Below, in pieces: positions 8,409 through 17,117 of a stretch of DNA of 64,000 nt; positions within the stretch are counted from its first letter, which is position 1, and the number at the start of each line of letters is the position of its first letter. Origin of the DNA: Burkholderia pyrrocinia (GTDB taxonomy: Bacteria > Pseudomonadota > Gammaproteobacteria > Burkholderiales > Burkholderiaceae); the NCBI RefSeq assembly GCF_003330765.1, contig NZ_CP024903.1:868001-932000 (forward strand), in the 5' to 3' direction. Position numbers and translations under genes: made by a program. The notes under the pieces are model-generated. The model was given only the letters and a program-made list of their open reading frames with translations. It searched no databases and was not told the DNA's origin.

Positions 8409-9911
8409 ATGTCGGGATGGTCAGGAGTTACCGGCGCCGCGGGCGACACGCCCGCCGGCACGCCGGCCGAAGCGGGCGGCGGCACGGCGCTGAAGGCGGG
8501 CGCGGTCGGTTTCCCGACCGCGCTGGCGAGCGCGGTCGGCCTCATCATGGCAAGCCCGGTGATCCTCACCGCGACGTCGGGCTTCGGGATGGGCGGTTGG
8601 GCGTTCGCGGTCGCGATGATCATCGCGTTCGTGATGATGCAGGCGCAGGCGACCACGTTCTCCGAAGCCGCCGCGATGCTGCCGACGGCCGGTTCGGTTT
8701 ACGATTACCTGTCGTGCGGGCTGGGCCGCTTCTGGGCGATCACCGGCACGATCTCCGCGTATTTCCTCGTCCACGTGTTCGCCGGCACGGCGGAGACGAT
8801 CCTGAGCGGCATCATGGCGCTCGTCAATTTCGAATCGCTGAACGCCGCGTTCGAGAAGCACAACAGCTCCTGGCTCGTCGGCGTCGGCCTCGTGGTCACG
8901 TTCGCGATCACCAACATCATCGGCATCAAGGTATTCAGCAAGCTCGAGATCGTGCTGACGGCCGGCATGTGGCTGTCGCTGATGATCTTCGGGATTCTCG
9001 GGCTCGTGGCCGCGCCGGCCGTGCACCTCGACGGCTGGTTCGGCGGCTCGGAAGTCGGCACGTCGGTGCCGGCCGTGCTGTCGCTGGTCGGGATGGCGAT
9101 GTTCATGTTCGTCGGCTGCGAGTTCGTCACGCCGCTCGCGCCGGAGATGAAGGCGCCGGGCCGCACGATTCCGCGCGCGATGACGCTCGGCCTCGTCGGC
9201 GTCGCGATCTGCATGTTCCTGTACGGCGCGGCGATCCGCCGCCAGGTCGCGAACGTGCCGGTGAGCCCCGACGGCCTCACGCACCTGCTCGACACGCCGG
9301 GCGCGATTCCCGCGTTCGCGCTGCAGGTGCTTGGCCCGTTCGGCCGCATCTGGTTCGGCATCGCGTTCCTGTGCGCGGGCGCGGCGACGATCAACACGCT
9401 GATGGCCGGGCTGCCGCGCATCCTGTACGGGATGGCGATCGACGGTGCGCTGCCGCGCTGCTTCGCGTACCTGCATCCGCGCTTCAAGACGCCCGTGGTC
9501 GGCATCGCCGCGGCGGCGATCGTGCCGATCTTCCATGCGTGGCTGATCAACGGCAATCTCGACAGCATCCTGCACCTCGTGCTCGCCGCGACCTGCGCGT
9601 GGGGCACCGCGTACCTGCTCGTCACCGCGTCGGTGGTGATGCTGCGCATCCGCCGCCCGGACCTGCCGCGCCCGTACCGTTCGCCGCTGTTCCCGCTGCC
9701 GCAGATCGTGTCGAGCGTCGGCATCGTGCTCGCGATCTGGTACATCACGCCGCCCGGGATGAACGCGCGCGACATCTACGTGCCGTTCGGCGCGATGCTC
9801 GGGCTCACCGCGCTGTACGCGCTGTTCTGGACGCTCGTCGTGCAGCGCCGCCATCCGTTCAAGCCGGTGCCGGTCGAGGAAGTGCTGCGCAACGAGCACG
9901 TCGCATCGTGA
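8409..9911 (+). CDS. APC-superfamily amino acid/amine permease
   Basis: A 500-residue polytopic inner-membrane transporter of the amino acid-polyamine-organocation superfamily. About twelve hydrophobic segments can be traced, beginning near residue 40 (FPTALASAVGLIMASPVILT) with the glycine/serine-rich first helix typical of APC carriers. The ribosome-binding site GGAAGGAGA directly precedes the ATG. It is translationally coupled to the DUF3156 gene by a 4-bp overlap, and it sits between amine-catabolic genes and an AraC regulator. It is therefore inferred to import the amine or amino acid processed by the aminotransferase/dehydrogenase pair. Confidence 0.92.
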   Translation: MSGWSGVTGAAGDTPAGTPAEAGGGTALKAGAVGFPTALASAVGLIMASPVILTATSGFGMGGWAFAVAMIIAFVMMQAQATTFSEAAAMLPTAGSVYDYLSCGLGRFWAITGTISAYFLVHVFAGTAETILSGIMALVNFESLNAAFEKHNSSWLVGVGLVVTFAITNIIGIKVFSKLEIVLTAGMWLSLMIFGILGLVAAPAVHLDGWFGGSEVGTSVPAVLSLVGMAMFMFVGCEFVTPLAPEMKAPGRTIPRAMTLGLVGVAICMFLYGAAIRRQVANVPVSPDGLTHLLDTPGAIPAFALQVLGPFGRIWFGIAFLCAGAATINTLMAGLPRILYGMAIDGALPRCFAYLHPRFKTPVVGIAAAAIVPIFHAWLINGNLDSILHLVLAATCAWGTAYLLVTASVVMLRIRRPDLPRPYRSPLFPLPQIVSSVGIVLAIWYITPPGMNARDIYVPFGAMLGLTALYALFWTLVVQRRHPFKPVPVEEVLRNEHVAS

Positions 9912-10495
9912 AGGCCGCGCTCGCCCGCTGGCGCGCGGCGCCCGACGCGCCGCCGCCCGGCCATCGGCCCGGCGCGATCGCCGCGCGCGTGCTCGCCGAC
10001 CTGCGTGCCGCGCGCGATGCCGATGGCGTTGGCAGTCCGACGGCCCGGCTGCCGAACGGCGTGCGCGTGAGCATCGAAGAGCGCGTCGAGCGCCAGTTCC
10101 TGATGCATACGGTCAGCGTGCAGGTGGTGGCGACCGCATGTGGCCCGGCCGTGCAGGGCCGCGCCCGCGTGCGGCAGACCGGCTGGCTGCGCCGCACGGG
10201 CATCGATGCGATGCCTGAGCAGGGATGCGACCCCGGATTCGTCAGCACGGTGGCGGCCCTCGTCGCCGAGCCATCGCTGGCCGATGCGCTGCGGCCGCTG
10301 CACCTGGCCGATTGCGCGATCGACGCGCGCGACGGCCGCTGGACGCTTGCGATCGTGCCGTTCGGCGGCAGCGAGGTCGTGAACCGGATGCCGTCGTTTC
10401 GTCGCTACGTCCGGCTGACCGGCGAGCAGGCGGATGCGCTGTCGGCGGCCTGTCTTGCGTTCGAAACCGCACTACGCAGAATTTTGCAGGGGTAA
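9908..10495 (+). CDS. DUF3156-family protein
   Basis: A 195-residue soluble protein starting at GTG 9908, whose codon overlaps the permease TGA (GTGA), implying translational coupling. I recognise it as the DUF3156 family mainly from the C-terminal block VVNRMPSFRRYVRLTGEQAD and from its place beside an APC permease; this is memory-based and not certain. No catalytic motif, signal peptide or membrane helix is visible. Position suggests an accessory or regulatory role in uptake or metabolism of the permease substrate. The function is unknown. Confidence 0.75.
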   Translation: MKAALARWRAAPDAPPPGHRPGAIAARVLADLRAARDADGVGSPTARLPNGVRVSIEERVERQFLMHTVSVQVVATACGPAVQGRARVRQTGWLRRTGIDAMPEQGCDPGFVSTVAALVAEPSLADALRPLHLADCAIDARDGRWTLAIVPFGGSEVVNRMPSFRRYVRLTGEQADALSAACLAFETALRRILQG

Positions 10496-10564
10496 GCTTT
10501 GACGTTGCGTGCCGTGCGAACCCGGCGGCCGCATCCAGGAATCAGGGTTTTACCGGAGATGCCG

Positions 10565-11503
10565 ATGCTGTTCCAGTCACGCTCACACGAAGACGTGCAC
10601 GATCACGGGCTCGCGATCGCGGGCTGGCATCAGGTCTACCGCCAGATGACGCCGGGCCGGTTCAAGGGCACGGTCACGCAGGTGCTGTACGACGATTTCC
10701 ATTTCTTTCGCGAAACGACCAACCGGCGCGTCGCGCAAACCGGGCTCGCACCGGCCGGGCGCACGTCGCTCGCGGTGCCGCTGTCCGTGCCGCTCGCGGG
10801 TACGTTCCAGGGCCAGCCGGTCGACGGCTATGCGCTGCTGGCGCTGCGCGCCGGCGAGGATTTCGAATTCCACACGCCGGAAGGGATGGGGCTCGTCGGG
10901 ATCAGCGCGGCGTCCGACATGGTCGACGAGCTGTGCGAGGCCGAATTCGGCGCAGCCGGCGCGCGCAGGCTGCGGCACGTGACGCGGCTGTCCGACGCAC
11001 AGGGCGTCGCGCTCGGCGTGCGGCTGTCGTCGCTGATCGACGACGCGCAGCGCAACCCGGGCCACCTCGAATACGCGGCCACCCGCAAGATGTTCCGCGA
11101 CGCGATGCTCGGCATGTTCCTCGATGCGCTCGAACAGGGCATCGGCATCGAGCGCCGCGACATCACGCACGCTACCTATAGCGACATCGTGAGCCGCTGC
11201 GAGAAGCATCTGCGCGACCGGCCCGAAGAACCCGTTACCGTGCTCGAACTGTGCCGCGCGCTGCGCTGCAGCCGTCGCACGCTGCAAACGAGCTTCCAGC
11301 GCGTCGCCGACGTCACGCCGGTCGGCTATCTGCGCACGATCCGGCTGAACGCGGTGCGTCGCATGCTGCGCACGACGTCCGTGCAGCAGCTCGGCGTTGG
11401 CGAGGCCGCCGCGAGCTGGGGTTTTACGCATCTCGGTTATTTCGCGCGCGAGTATCGCGACCTGTTCGGCGAGCTGCCTTCCCGGACGACGCGTCCCGAA
11501 TGA
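10565..11503 (+). CDS. AraC-family regulator (EutR-like)
   Basis: A 312-residue regulator. The C-terminal AraC DNA-binding domain spans about 215-305: the first helix-turn-helix is VLELCRALRCSRRTLQTSF, the second SVQQLGVGEAAASWGFTHLGYFAREY. The N-terminal ~200 residues form a ligand-binding region resembling EutR-type regulators. GGAG at 10555-10558 fits the ATG at 10565 (6-nt spacing) and not the ATG at 10559; a TTG at 10499 is open but unsupported. It lies 69 bp after the DUF3156 gene and 157 bp before the porin. It is the best candidate to bind the 16-bp motif repeated upstream of four genes here. Confidence 0.9.
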   Translation: MLFQSRSHEDVHDHGLAIAGWHQVYRQMTPGRFKGTVTQVLYDDFHFFRETTNRRVAQTGLAPAGRTSLAVPLSVPLAGTFQGQPVDGYALLALRAGEDFEFHTPEGMGLVGISAASDMVDELCEAEFGAAGARRLRHVTRLSDAQGVALGVRLSSLIDDAQRNPGHLEYAATRKMFRDAMLGMFLDALEQGIGIERRDITHATYSDIVSRCEKHLRDRPEEPVTVLELCRALRCSRRTLQTSFQRVADVTPVGYLRTIRLNAVRRMLRTTSVQQLGVGEAAASWGFTHLGYFAREYRDLFGELPSRTTRPE

Positions 11504-11550
11504 CGCCGGCGCACCCGCGACGGAACCGTCGCGGGCAGCGCGCTCCACCG

Positions 11551-11566
11551 TTTGCCGATTTGCGAT
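11551..11566 (+). promoter_or_regulatory. Candidate regulon motif, copy 4 (upstream of porin)
   Basis: TTTGCCGATTTGCGAT matches 15 of 16 positions of the copy at 8225. It starts 47 bp after the AraC stop codon and ends about 95 bp before the porin ATG, so it most likely controls the porin and joins it to the amine regulon. Confidence 0.5.
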
Positions 11567-11660
11567 AGAGGTCCTGAATTTTCGCTGGATAGAGTCCTGT
11601 CACCCATATCGACAACACCATCGGTTTGCACTGCGAACCGATGACAACAGAGGGCGGGAC

Positions 11661-12869
11661 ATGAAGATCGGACGACGAATGGCCGCGGCCGCGGCCGCGC
11701 TGGGTTGCATGCACGCATACGCGCAGACATCGGGCAGCGTGACGCTGTACGGCACCGTGGACACCGGCATCATCTACTCGACGAACCAGCAGTTCATGCG
11801 CGCCGACGGAAGCACGGGCGGCGGGCATGCATGGCAGATGGGCGGCGGCAACCTCGTGCCGTCCCGCTTCGGGTTCCAGGGCGCCGAGCCGCTCGGCGGC
11901 GGGCTCGACGCGGTGTTCACGCTCGAGCAGCAGTTCCTGTCCGCGAACGGGCAGGCGCTGCAGGGCGGCACGGCATTCAGCCGGCAGGCATGGGTCGGGC
12001 TGCGCCAGGACGGGATCGGTACGCTCGGCCTCGGCCGGCAATACGACTCGTACACGGACATGCTCGGTGCGTATGTGTCGAGCAACAACTGGGCGACGCC
12101 GTACGGCTCGCATCTCGGCGACGTCGACAACCTGAATGCCGCGTTCAACTTCAACAACGCAGTGAAGTTCACCAGCGCCGATTTCAACGGACTCACGTTC
12201 GGCGGCACGTTCAGCTTCGGCGGGCAGGCCGGCGACTTTTCCGCGAAGCGCGGTTATGCGGTGGCGGTGACGTATACGCGCGCGCCGGTGGCGTTCTCGG
12301 TCGGCTACCTCGACCTGCATCAGCCGCTCGACGCGGCGCTCGGCGGCGCGAGCGGCTATATCGGCGATTTCGCGTGCAGCAATCCGGGCGCGATGTACTG
12401 CCTGCTGCAGGATGCCGGGTCGATGCGCGCGTTCGGCGCGGGCGGCTCGGTGACGCTCGGCGCGGCGACGGTCGCGCTCACCTACACGCATACGCGCCTC
12501 GGCGACAGCCGCTATTTCTCGACCACCGCGCAGCCGCGCACGCAGGCGTTCACGTTCGACATCGGCGAGCTGAACGTCACGTATATGTTCACGCCCGCGC
12601 TGCAGGGCGGCGTCGCGTACATCTTCAACGCTGCGCATACCGACGGGCGCGGCACGACGCGTTTCCACCAGGTGAACGTCGGCACCAACTACAGCCTGTC
12701 GAAGCGCACGGCGCTGTATGCGGTCGCGATCGGCCAGATCGCGAGCGGGACGGGGCTCGGCACCGACGCGAACGGCAACGCGGTGAACTATGCGCAGATT
12801 CCGGTGCTCGCGAACAGCAACTCGAGCCGGCAACTGGCGGTGATGGCCGGGATTCGCGTGAACTTCTGA
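11661..12869 (+). CDS. Gram-negative trimeric porin (OmpC-like)
   Basis: A 402-residue outer-membrane porin. The signal peptide covers residues 1-22 (RRMAAAAAALGCMHAYAQ), and the mature protein opens with SGSVTLYGTVDTGIIY, the standard first strand of Burkholderia porins. Internal landmarks include SRFGFQGAEPLGGGL, SRQAWVGL and GLGRQYD, and it ends in a terminal Phe (RVNF) for BAM recognition. Codon use is ordinary for the genome, unlike the second porin at 55006, so this is probably an inducible, substrate-linked porin. Together with the AraC gene and the motif at 11551 it is inferred to let the cluster's substrate cross the outer membrane. Confidence 0.92.
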   Translation: MKIGRRMAAAAAALGCMHAYAQTSGSVTLYGTVDTGIIYSTNQQFMRADGSTGGGHAWQMGGGNLVPSRFGFQGAEPLGGGLDAVFTLEQQFLSANGQALQGGTAFSRQAWVGLRQDGIGTLGLGRQYDSYTDMLGAYVSSNNWATPYGSHLGDVDNLNAAFNFNNAVKFTSADFNGLTFGGTFSFGGQAGDFSAKRGYAVAVTYTRAPVAFSVGYLDLHQPLDAALGGASGYIGDFACSNPGAMYCLLQDAGSMRAFGAGGSVTLGAATVALTYTHTRLGDSRYFSTTAQPRTQAFTFDIGELNVTYMFTPALQGGVAYIFNAAHTDGRGTTRFHQVNVGTNYSLSKRTALYAVAIGQIASGTGLGTDANGNAVNYAQIPVLANSNSSRQLAVMAGIRVNF

Positions 12870-12996
12870 CGGGGCCGGGGCGGCCCGGCGGGCGGGGCAG
12901 CCGGGCCCGGCGGCGGCTTCTCCTGCCGCGTGCCATAAATTCTTAACGATCGGCGTGAACAATGGCGTTCGCTTCAGGCAGCCCGAAGCGTCGCCC

Positions 12997-13018
12997 GCGT
13001 TGCACACGTGTGCAACGC
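12997..13018. promoter_or_regulatory. Perfect 22-bp palindrome, probable LacI-family operator
   Basis: The core is TTGCACACGTGTGCAA, flanked by GCG and CGC, giving 11 bp on each side of a central C-G step. A central CG and this length are typical of LacI-family operators. It lies 38 bp upstream of the ABC binding-protein ATG (13057), overlapping where a promoter would be, and a LacI-family gene sits at the far end of the operon (16089-17111). Confidence 0.7.
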
Positions 13019-13056
13019 CTGGCTGTCCCGCCACCACGCCGAACGAGAGAGACCTC

Positions 13057-14295
13057 ATGACCTTGCCGAGCCGCCTGCGCGCGCTGTCCGCCGTCCTTGC
13101 GCTGTCCTTCGCCGCCATGCACGCCGTTGCCGCGGATCTCGTCATCGCAGGCCGCGACGACATCTACGGCAAGGGGCTGGCCGACGCCGTCGCCGGCTTC
13201 AACAAACTGCACCCGGGCACCGAGATCGAGCTGCTCAAGCTGCCGAACGCGAACCTGTACCAGAAGCTCAAGCTGTCGATGCGCGAAGGCACCGGCGCGT
13301 ACGACCTCGTGATGATGGACGACACATGGGCGCCCGAATTCATCGGCAACGGCTGGCTGAAGCCGCTGCCCGCGTCGCTCGCGGACGCCGATCTCGTGCC
13401 GTCCGCCGTTGCGCTCGGCCGCAACGCGGCCGGTGCGCTGTACGCGCTGCCGATCGTCGGCAACGTCGAGATGTTCGCGTACCGCAAGGACCTGCTTGCG
13501 AAGTACAAGCTGCAGCCGCCGCGCAACTGGGACGACGTGCTGAAGATCGCGCAGACCGTCGGCGGCGCGGACAAGAGCGTGTCGGGCGTCGTGTTTCGCG
13601 GCACGAAGGGCAACCCGGTCGTGACGGGCTTTCTGCCGATCCTGTGGGCATACGGCGGCGATGTGTTCGACCATGCCGGCAACGTGACGATCGATTCGCG
13701 CGAGGCGCAGGCCGCGCTGAAGACGTTCCTCGCGCTGAAGGCGTCCGCTCCGAAGGACGTCGACGTGTACGGTGCGGCGGAAGTGCGCGATGCGCTGCAA
13801 CGCGGCACGGCCGCGCAGTCGATCGAGGTGTGGCCCGCCTGGGTGCCGGCGCTCGACGATCCGAAGCAGTCGCGCGTGGTCGGGCAGATCGCGTTGCAGC
13901 CGCCGCCCGGGCAGACCGCGGGCCCGGCGCCGATGCTCGGCATCTGGCAGATGGGCATTCCGAAGGACGCGCCGCACGCGAAGCTCGCGCAGGACTTTCT
14001 GGCTTACCTGACCGCACGCGACACGCAGACGCGCCTCGCCGCGATCGGCATTCCGCCGACCCGCCGCAGCGTGTTCGCCGATCCGGCGCTGGTGCGCCAG
14101 TACCGCTGGTATCCCGATCAGCTGAAGGCACTCGAGGCCGGCCGTGCGCGGCCGCGCGTGAAGGACTGGCAACAGGTCGAGAGCATTCTCGGCGACCAGC
14201 TTCAGCTCGCGCTGACCGGGCAGGCTGCGCCCGACGCCGCGCTGCGCCAGGCGCAGCAGAAGATCGCGCAGGCGATGGCCGCGGCCGGCAAGTGA
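13057..14295 (+). CDS. ABC transporter extracellular solute-binding protein (family 1)
   Basis: A 412-residue periplasmic receptor. The signal peptide ends AMHAVAA near residue 24, before DLVIAGRDDIYGKGL. The body has family-1 features: YDLVMMDDTWAPEF, LYALPIVGNVEMFAYRKDLL, and the hinge/aromatic region around EVWPAWVPAL. The family binds sugars, polyols or glycerol-phosphate-type ligands and delivers them to the two permeases downstream. The ATG at 13057 gives a clean signal peptide; an upstream in-frame ATG at 12955 would place the operator inside the gene. The ligand is not identifiable. Confidence 0.92.
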   Translation: MTLPSRLRALSAVLALSFAAMHAVAADLVIAGRDDIYGKGLADAVAGFNKLHPGTEIELLKLPNANLYQKLKLSMREGTGAYDLVMMDDTWAPEFIGNGWLKPLPASLADADLVPSAVALGRNAAGALYALPIVGNVEMFAYRKDLLAKYKLQPPRNWDDVLKIAQTVGGADKSVSGVVFRGTKGNPVVTGFLPILWAYGGDVFDHAGNVTIDSREAQAALKTFLALKASAPKDVDVYGAAEVRDALQRGTAAQSIEVWPAWVPALDDPKQSRVVGQIALQPPPGQTAGPAPMLGIWQMGIPKDAPHAKLAQDFLAYLTARDTQTRLAAIGIPPTRRSVFADPALVRQYRWYPDQLKALEAGRARPRVKDWQQVESILGDQLQLALTGQAAPDAALRQAQQKIAQAMAAAGK

Positions 14296-14329
14296 CGGCC
14301 CGCCTCGATACGTCGCCCGGACACCGCGC

Positions 14330-15199
14330 ATGAAAGCCTTCGGCCGCGGCCTGCCGTTCGTCGCGCTGCTCGGTCCCGCGCTGCTGGTGCTCGCCGCGCT
14401 CGCGCTGTACCCAGTCGCGCAGGTGCTGATCGATTCGTTCTGCCAGGTCGACTATGCGGCCGGCCGCCGCGCGTTCGCGGGGCTCGCGAACTATCGCGCG
14501 GTGCTCGGCGACGACGCGTTCATGGCCGGCTTCGGCAACACGCTGCGCTTCACGATCGTGGCGTCGCTCGTCGAGGTCGCGCTCGGCTTCGGCCTCGCGC
14601 TGCTGTTCGTGCGCGCGTTTCCGGGGCGGCGCGTCGCGCTGCCGCTGGCGATCCTGCCGATGATGCTGTCCACGCTCGTCTGCTCGGCGATCTGGCGCAA
14701 CTGGCTCAACTTCGACGGCTTCCTGAACGCGCTGCTCGCGGCGTTCGGCATCGAAGGCGTGCGCTGGTTGTCCGATCCGCATCTCGCGCTGTGGTCGCTC
14801 GCGCTCGTCGACGTATGGCAGTGGACGCCGATGGCGTTCCTGATCGTGCTGGCCGGGCTGCAGTCGATTCCCGGCGAACTGTACGAAGCCGCGCGCACCG
14901 ACGGCGCGAGCGAGTGGCAGTGCCTGCGCGACATCACGCTGCCGCTCGCGGCGCCGCAGATCGGCCTCGCGCTGCTGCTGCGCTCGATCGACACGTTCAA
15001 GCTGTTCGACAAGGTCTATGCGCTGACGGGCGGCGGCCCCGGCAACGCGACGCAGACGCTGTCGACCTATATCTACGACACGGGCTTCCGCTTCTTCAAC
15101 GTCGGGCCGGCGAGTGCCGCGTCGGTGCTGATGCTCGCGGCGTCCGCGCTGCTGGTCTCGGGGTATGTATGGCAGACGGTTCGCAAGCGGCGCGCATGA
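14330..15199 (+). CDS. Sugar ABC transporter permease (MalF-like)
   Basis: A 289-residue inner-membrane permease with about six helices, starting with a long hydrophobic helix at residues 9-32. The EAA loop that docks the ATPase reads YEAARTDGASEWQCLRDITLP near 183-203. It is followed by the second permease, whose ATG overlaps this gene's stop by 4 bp (ATGA), so the two are translationally coupled. It forms the membrane channel with the partner at 15196. No ATPase gene is adjacent, so the energy-coupling subunit must be encoded elsewhere. Confidence 0.92.
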   Translation: MKAFGRGLPFVALLGPALLVLAALALYPVAQVLIDSFCQVDYAAGRRAFAGLANYRAVLGDDAFMAGFGNTLRFTIVASLVEVALGFGLALLFVRAFPGRRVALPLAILPMMLSTLVCSAIWRNWLNFDGFLNALLAAFGIEGVRWLSDPHLALWSLALVDVWQWTPMAFLIVLAGLQSIPGELYEAARTDGASEWQCLRDITLPLAAPQIGLALLLRSIDTFKLFDKVYALTGGGPGNATQTLSTYIYDTGFRFFNVGPASAASVLMLAASALLVSGYVWQTVRKRRA

Positions 15200-16056
15200 C
15201 GGCGCGATCCACCGGCATCGCGCACGCGCGAACGGGCGCCGCATTCGGTCGCGCGATGCCGTGGGCGCTGCGCATCGTCGCGCTCGCGTTGTTGCTGCTG
15301 CCGTGCCTGTGGATGGCCGGCGCGGCCTTCATGCCGACGCTCGAACGCCTCGATCATCCGTTGCGGATCTGGCCGGCCGCGCCGACCGTCGAGCATTTCG
15401 CATCGGTGTGGTCCAACGGCATCGGCGCGCCGCTTTTCAATTCGCTGCTGGTCGGATTCGGCACGACGCTGCTTGCGCTGACGCTCGCGTTTCCGGCCGC
15501 GTACGCGCTCGTGCGGCTGCGGTTTCCGGCGCGGCTCGACTTGCTGTTCCTGATGCTCGTGCTGGCGTTGAAGCTGATGCCGCCGATCACGATCGCGGTG
15601 CCGCTGTTCGCGCTCGCGAAGCGGCTTCACCTGCTCGATTCGACGCTCGGCCTGATGCTCGCGTATCAAATCTACGCGCTGCCGATGGCGATCTGGATGC
15701 TGCTCGCGTTCGTGCGCGACGTGCCTGTCGAATACGAAGAAGCGGCCTGCATCGACGGTGCGGGGCTCGCAAGACGGCTCGTGCAGATCGTGCTGCCGCT
15801 GTGCGCGCCGGGGCTGATCGCGACCGCGATCTTCGTGTTCATCGCCGCATGGAACGAGTTCCTGATCGCGCTGCTGTTCGTGTCGACGCCCAGCCGCTTC
15901 ACGCTGCCGCTCGCGATCGCCGGCTATGTGACGGAGAACGGCATCGACTGGGGCGACCTGATGAGCGCGGGGCTGATGGCGTCGCTGCCCACGCTGGCCG
16001 TGGCCGGCTATGTGCAGCGCTACCTGTTGCGCGGGTTCGCGGGCGGGCTGAAGTGA
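15196..16056 (+). CDS. Carbohydrate ABC transporter permease (MalG-like)
   Basis: A 286-residue second permease of the CUT1 type. The first helix is at about 22-44. The EAA loop is YEEAACIDGAGLARRLVQIVLP near 180-200, and WNEFLIALLFVSTP is the conserved MalG-type C-terminal block. The start overlaps the previous stop. It ends 32 bp from the convergent LacI gene. It functions as a heterodimer with the MalF-like subunit. Confidence 0.92.
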   Translation: MTARSTGIAHARTGAAFGRAMPWALRIVALALLLLPCLWMAGAAFMPTLERLDHPLRIWPAAPTVEHFASVWSNGIGAPLFNSLLVGFGTTLLALTLAFPAAYALVRLRFPARLDLLFLMLVLALKLMPPITIAVPLFALAKRLHLLDSTLGLMLAYQIYALPMAIWMLLAFVRDVPVEYEEAACIDGAGLARRLVQIVLPLCAPGLIATAIFVFIAAWNEFLIALLFVSTPSRFTLPLAIAGYVTENGIDWGDLMSAGLMASLPTLAVAGYVQRYLLRGFAGGLK

Positions 16057-16088
16057 CGCGCGGCAATGCCGCGCCCGATCTCACCCAG

Positions 16089-17111
16089 TCACGCGCAGCT
16101 ATCCCGCACCACCTGCGTCACCGGCACGACGCGCGTGCGCGACGGGCCGTCGAAGGTCTGCATCCGGTCGACGAGCAGGTCGGCCGCTGCGTGCGCGAGG
16201 CCGCGCGTGTCCTGCCGGAGCGTCGTCAGCCGATACGCATCGTATTCGGCGGCCGGGATGTCGTCGAAGCCGATCACGCGCAGGTCGTCCGGCACGCGCA
16301 ACCCGAATTCGCTGCGCGCGACGTCGATCACGCCGAGCGCGAGCAGGTCGGACGAACAGAACACGCCGTCGGGCCGTTCGCCGGCAGCGAACAGTTGCCG
16401 TGCCGCGTCGATCCCGCAGGCATGGGTGTCGGACGGCGTGTCGAGCACGCGCGCGAGGGTGGTGTCGAATGCGTCGCCGCGCCCGACCGCATGCTCGAAC
16501 GCGGCGGCGCGCGACCGCGCGCTGTAGCTCGCGCCGCGCGGCCCGACGAATGCGAGCCGACGCGCGCCGCCCCGCACGAGCCGCTGCGCCGCGTGGACGG
16601 CGCCCGCCGCGTTGTCGCTGACGACGACATCCGCGCCCGGCAGGTTCGCTTCGCGGTTGATCATCACGACCGGGATCCGGTGTTCGAGATACTGCTGCGC
16701 CACCGACAGCGGCGGCGACGCGGACGTCATCACGAGGCCCGCGATCCGGTAGCTGAGCAGTTGTTCGAGCGATTGCCGGACCTGGCGCGGATCTTCCGCA
16801 TTGGTCACGAGCGGCGTGAGCGCACGCTGCCCGAGCGCGGCCATCAGGTCCGACAGCAGCCGCGCGCGGAACGGATTCTCGAACCCGGCCGTCACGACGC
16901 CGATCATGCTGCTGCGCTGCGTGATCATGTCGCGCGCGATCAGGTTGACCTGGTAGCCCAGCGCGCGCGCGGCGACCATCACGCGTTCGCGCGTCTGCGG
17001 CGCGATGCTCGCCGTCGGCGAGAACGCGCGCGACACCGCGGAGCGCGACACGCCGGCCCGTACCGCGACATCCGACGCGGTTACCCACGGTTTTCTTTCC
17101 CTGTCATTCAT
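16089..17111 (-). CDS. LacI-family transcriptional regulator
   Basis: A 340-residue repressor. The N-terminal LacI helix-turn-helix is VTASDVAVRAGVSRSAVSRAF (residues 10-30), followed by the hinge helix region and a periplasmic-binding-protein-like effector domain (from about 68, SSMIGVVTAGFENPFRA; DGVFCSSDLLALGVID; VIGFDDIPAAEYDAY). It is convergent with the ABC operon and probably represses it through the 22-bp palindrome at 12997. The start at 17111 is only 6 bp from the putative start of the divergent phospholipase gene, so its own promoter must lie within that gene. Confidence 0.9.
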   Translation of the reverse strand: MNDRERKPWVTASDVAVRAGVSRSAVSRAFSPTASIAPQTRERVMVAARALGYQVNLIARDMITQRSSMIGVVTAGFENPFRARLLSDLMAALGQRALTPLVTNAEDPRQVRQSLEQLLSYRIAGLVMTSASPPLSVAQQYLEHRIPVVMINREANLPGADVVVSDNAAGAVHAAQRLVRGGARRLAFVGPRGASYSARSRAAAFEHAVGRGDAFDTTLARVLDTPSDTHACGIDAARQLFAAGERPDGVFCSSDLLALGVIDVARSEFGLRVPDDLRVIGFDDIPAAEYDAYRLTTLRQDTRGLAHAAADLLVDRMQTFDGPSRTRVVPVTQVVRDSCA

Positions 17112-17117
17112 CGATTC

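Noticed and set aside
10499..10564. TTG start that would extend the AraC regulator by 22 residues
   Set aside because: No ribosome-binding site and no family similarity in the extension; GGAG fits the ATG at 10565.
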